DNA from: UMGS1696 sp964430105
Lineage (GTDB): Bacteria; Bacillota; Clostridia; Oscillospirales; CAG-272
Assembly: GCA_964430105.1 (NCBI GenBank)
Contig: CAYSEF010000044.1
Location: forward strand, 1 to 16,187
DNA length: 16,187 nt
Reading direction: 5' to 3'
The stretch's first letter is position 1; each line of letters starts with the position of its first letter. The translations under genes and the position numbers were made by a program. Below are positions 14,310 to 16,187 of this stretch, in pieces. The notes under the pieces are model-generated. The model ran no database searches. It saw only the letters and a list, made by a program, of their open reading frames with translations, and was not told where the DNA came from.

Positions 14310-16187
14310 ATGCACATTTTACCAGAAATACACTCTCCCGATGACTTGAAACGGTTAAATTCCGATTGCCTTGACGAGTTGGCGGGTGAGATAAGACAAA
14401 CGATAATCGAAACAACGGCAAAAAACGGCGGTCATCTTGCATCGAATCTCGGTATGGTCGAAACTACGATAGCTTTGCACCGTGTTTTCAACTGCCCGGG
14501 AGATGCGTTTGTGTTTGATGTGAGTCACCAGTCGTATACTCATAAGCTTCTGACAGGACGGTATGATAAATTTTCGACTTTGCGTGAAGCCGGCGGACTT
14601 TCAGGATTTACTAATCGTGATGAAAGCGGATTCGATCTTGTTACAGCAGGACACAGCGGATCATCTATTTCTACAGCTATAGGTGTTGCTGAAGCGAATA
14701 GGCTCAAGGGAAGCAGTGCGTGGACTATTGCGGTCATTGGTGATGGTTCGTTTACAAACGGCATGACCTATGAAGCTCTGAATCAGCTTGCCGCACGCGA
14801 CCTGAGGCTTATCATCGTGCTTAACGATAACCAAATGTCGATTTCAAAAAATGTCGGAGGTCTTTCAAAGTACCTTGCGTACATTAGAATAAGCGAAGGA
14901 TATTTCAACTTCAAATATCATGTTAAGCGAGCACTGTACAGAATACCGAAAATCGGCAACGGAATGGTGAGCGGTGCAAGATTTCTGCGTGATGTTGTCA
15001 AGCGTATGACAAATTCCGAAACATGGTTCGAGTCGTTCGGACTTGAGTATATCGGAACTGCAAATGGCAATAATATTACACAGATGACTTCCGTTTTGAC
15101 AGAAGCGAAGAATAAAAATTGCCCTGTTATCGTGCATATAAAGACTAAAAAGGGGCTTGGATACGCACCCTCTGAGGAGCATCCCGAAAATTATCACAGC
15201 GTTGGCAGATTTTCTCCCGACGGTGATGTTGATTTGAATGTAAGCACACCTCAAACGATAACATTTACGGATATCGTTGGTGGCGAGCTTGTTCGTGCTG
15301 CCGAACGGAATACTCATATATGCGCTATAACTGCCGCTATGACTGACGGTTGCGGACTTTCTGAGTTTGCAAAACGCTATCCTGACAGATTTTTTGACGT
15401 TGGTATAGCGGAGGAGCATGAAGTTACAATGGCGGGCGGTCTTTCACTTGGTGGTATGCTTCCCGTGGCTGTACTTTATTCTACGTTTGCACAGCGTACC
15501 TTTGATCAGCTTTGGCATGATGTAGTGCTTCAAAGAACGCAGGTCGTGATATGTCTGAGCCATTGTGGACTTGTTCCGGGAGATGGTGTTACACATCAGG
15601 GAATATATGATGTTTCGCTATTTTCATCACTTGATAATACCATTATTTTTTCGCCCGATAATTACGAAAGCTGGCGATGGGCGTTTAATAAAGCTTGCAA
15701 ATTTTCCGGTACATCGATAATTCGTTATCCAAAAGGTTGTGAAGCGAAGTATTCCGATGAAATCACATGGAAGCGTGAGGAAAATTATAAATTATGCGTG
15801 ATTTCCAAAGAGGAAATTGCCGATAAAAAGAATTTCCTTCTGCTGACCTACGGTAGAATTGCGAAAAATGTCGTGTCAGCAGTGTCGAAGGTCGCTGAGA
15901 ATTGCAATGACTATTCCTTCACCGTTGTTGTTTTTGAGCAGATAAAACCGCTTCCGCTTAATGATGAGCTTGTCGAAATATCAAATAGTGCAGATAAGCT
16001 GCTATTTGTGGAAGAAGGCGTTCGTGCAGGCGGAATCGCAGAAAAATTTGCGTCTGACGAAAGAATAATGAAGAAAACTGCTATTCATGCGATTGAAAAT
16101 ACACGCATACCGCATGGTGATATAGATTATCTCATGAAATTCAGTGGACTCGATGTAGATGCGATTGCTGACAGAATAATGCACGAG
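14310..16187 (+). CDS. 1-deoxy-D-xylulose-5-phosphate synthase-like protein, divergent, 3' end cut by window
   Basis: An open frame of 626 codons runs to the window edge without a stop; typical DXS is about 620 residues, so only a little is probably missing. DXS condenses pyruvate with glyceraldehyde 3-phosphate using thiamine diphosphate to start the MEP isoprenoid pathway and feed thiamine and pyridoxal synthesis. Visible family features: GGHLASNLG (40-48), HQSYTHKLLTGR (73-84), the cofactor motif GDG...LNDN (144-146, 171-174), H296, the catalytic Glu E368 in GIAEEH, Y390 and R396 in YSTFAQR, D425 and H429 in GDGVTHQG, and RYPKG (472-476). It departs from the family at H418 (Arg420 in E. 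coli), NGNN at 252-255 (usually DGHD), S72 (usually Gly) and E369. It may be a true DXS or a paralogue. ATG 14310 has only a weak GGATG site (14300-14304). Confidence 0.82.
   Translation, partial: MHILPEIHSPDDLKRLNSDCLDELAGEIRQTIIETTAKNGGHLASNLGMVETTIALHRVFNCPGDAFVFDVSHQSYTHKLLTGRYDKFSTLREAGGLSGFTNRDESGFDLVTAGHSGSSISTAIGVAEANRLKGSSAWTIAVIGDGSFTNGMTYEALNQLAARDLRLIIVLNDNQMSISKNVGGLSKYLAYIRISEGYFNFKYHVKRALYRIPKIGNGMVSGARFLRDVVKRMTNSETWFESFGLEYIGTANGNNITQMTSVLTEAKNKNCPVIVHIKTKKGLGYAPSEEHPENYHSVGRFSPDGDVDLNVSTPQTITFTDIVGGELVRAAERNTHICAITAAMTDGCGLSEFAKRYPDRFFDVGIAEEHEVTMAGGLSLGGMLPVAVLYSTFAQRTFDQLWHDVVLQRTQVVICLSHCGLVPGDGVTHQGIYDVSLFSSLDNTIIFSPDNYESWRWAFNKACKFSGTSIIRYPKGCEAKYSDEITWKREENYKLCVISKEEIADKKNFLLLTYGRIAKNVVSAVSKVAENCNDYSFTVVVFEQIKPLPLNDELVEISNSADKLLFVEEGVRAGGIAEKFASDERIMKKTAIHAIENTRIPHGDIDYLMKFSGLDVDAIADRIMHE

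Noticed and set aside
14865..15419. Antisense open frame (184 codons) inside the dxs-like gene
   Set aside because: The plus-strand frame is open from 14310 to the window end with strong family motifs; the antisense product resembles nothing.

Overview
The window looks like ordinary core chromosome from a low-to-moderate GC Gram-positive anaerobe in class Clostridia, probably the Ruminococcaceae/Oscillospiraceae group. The signs are strong AGGAGG-type ribosome binding sites, SigA-like promoters with a TGn extended -10, a strict-anaerobe gene set (pyruvate phosphate dikinase, a flavodiiron-rubredoxin protein), and the Firmicutes block yybS-gdpP-rplI-dnaB. The genus is a guess. I see no tRNA, rRNA, CRISPR array, insertion sequence, prophage or plasmid gene, and no obvious sign of recent transfer.

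Layout. Bases 1-457 hold the 3' end of ppdK and its terminator. Bases 481-3117 hold a promoter, hpt (purine salvage), then a large multidomain flavodiiron protein that joins an FprA-type oxygen/NO reductase to its flavin reductase-rubredoxin electron donor, closed by a terminator. Bases 3152-4654 are a single-gene unit for a MATE exporter. It converges on a minus-strand comM/yifB AAA+ gene (4669-6249), and the two share a probable bidirectional terminator. The 238-base divergent region upstream of comM holds two outward-facing promoters, a 13-bp perfect inverted repeat and several AACATTA copies. From there a three-gene polar amino acid ABC importer (lipoprotein, permease, ATPase) runs to a terminator at 8964. 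A new promoter at 8990-9018 starts a same-strand block: yybS-like membrane protein, gdpP (cyclic-di-AMP phosphodiesterase), rplI (ribosomal protein bL9), dnaB (replicative helicase), and a dxs-like gene that runs off the right edge. Gaps in this block are 42-130 bases and none contains a convincing terminator, so co-transcription is plausible.

How the genes fit together. The units are mostly independent housekeeping functions: central carbon metabolism, purine salvage, oxygen/NO detoxification, efflux, DNA processing and amino acid uptake. The last block joins second-messenger turnover, translation, replication and possibly isoprenoid precursor synthesis.

I did not find a clearly new biological system. 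The points most worth a second look are the dxs-like protein, which has replaced several signature residues including an expected substrate-phosphate arginine; the single-chain FprA-Hrb fusion; the inverted repeat abutting the importer promoter; and an exact 16-base sequence that begins the hairpin in two unrelated intergenic regions.
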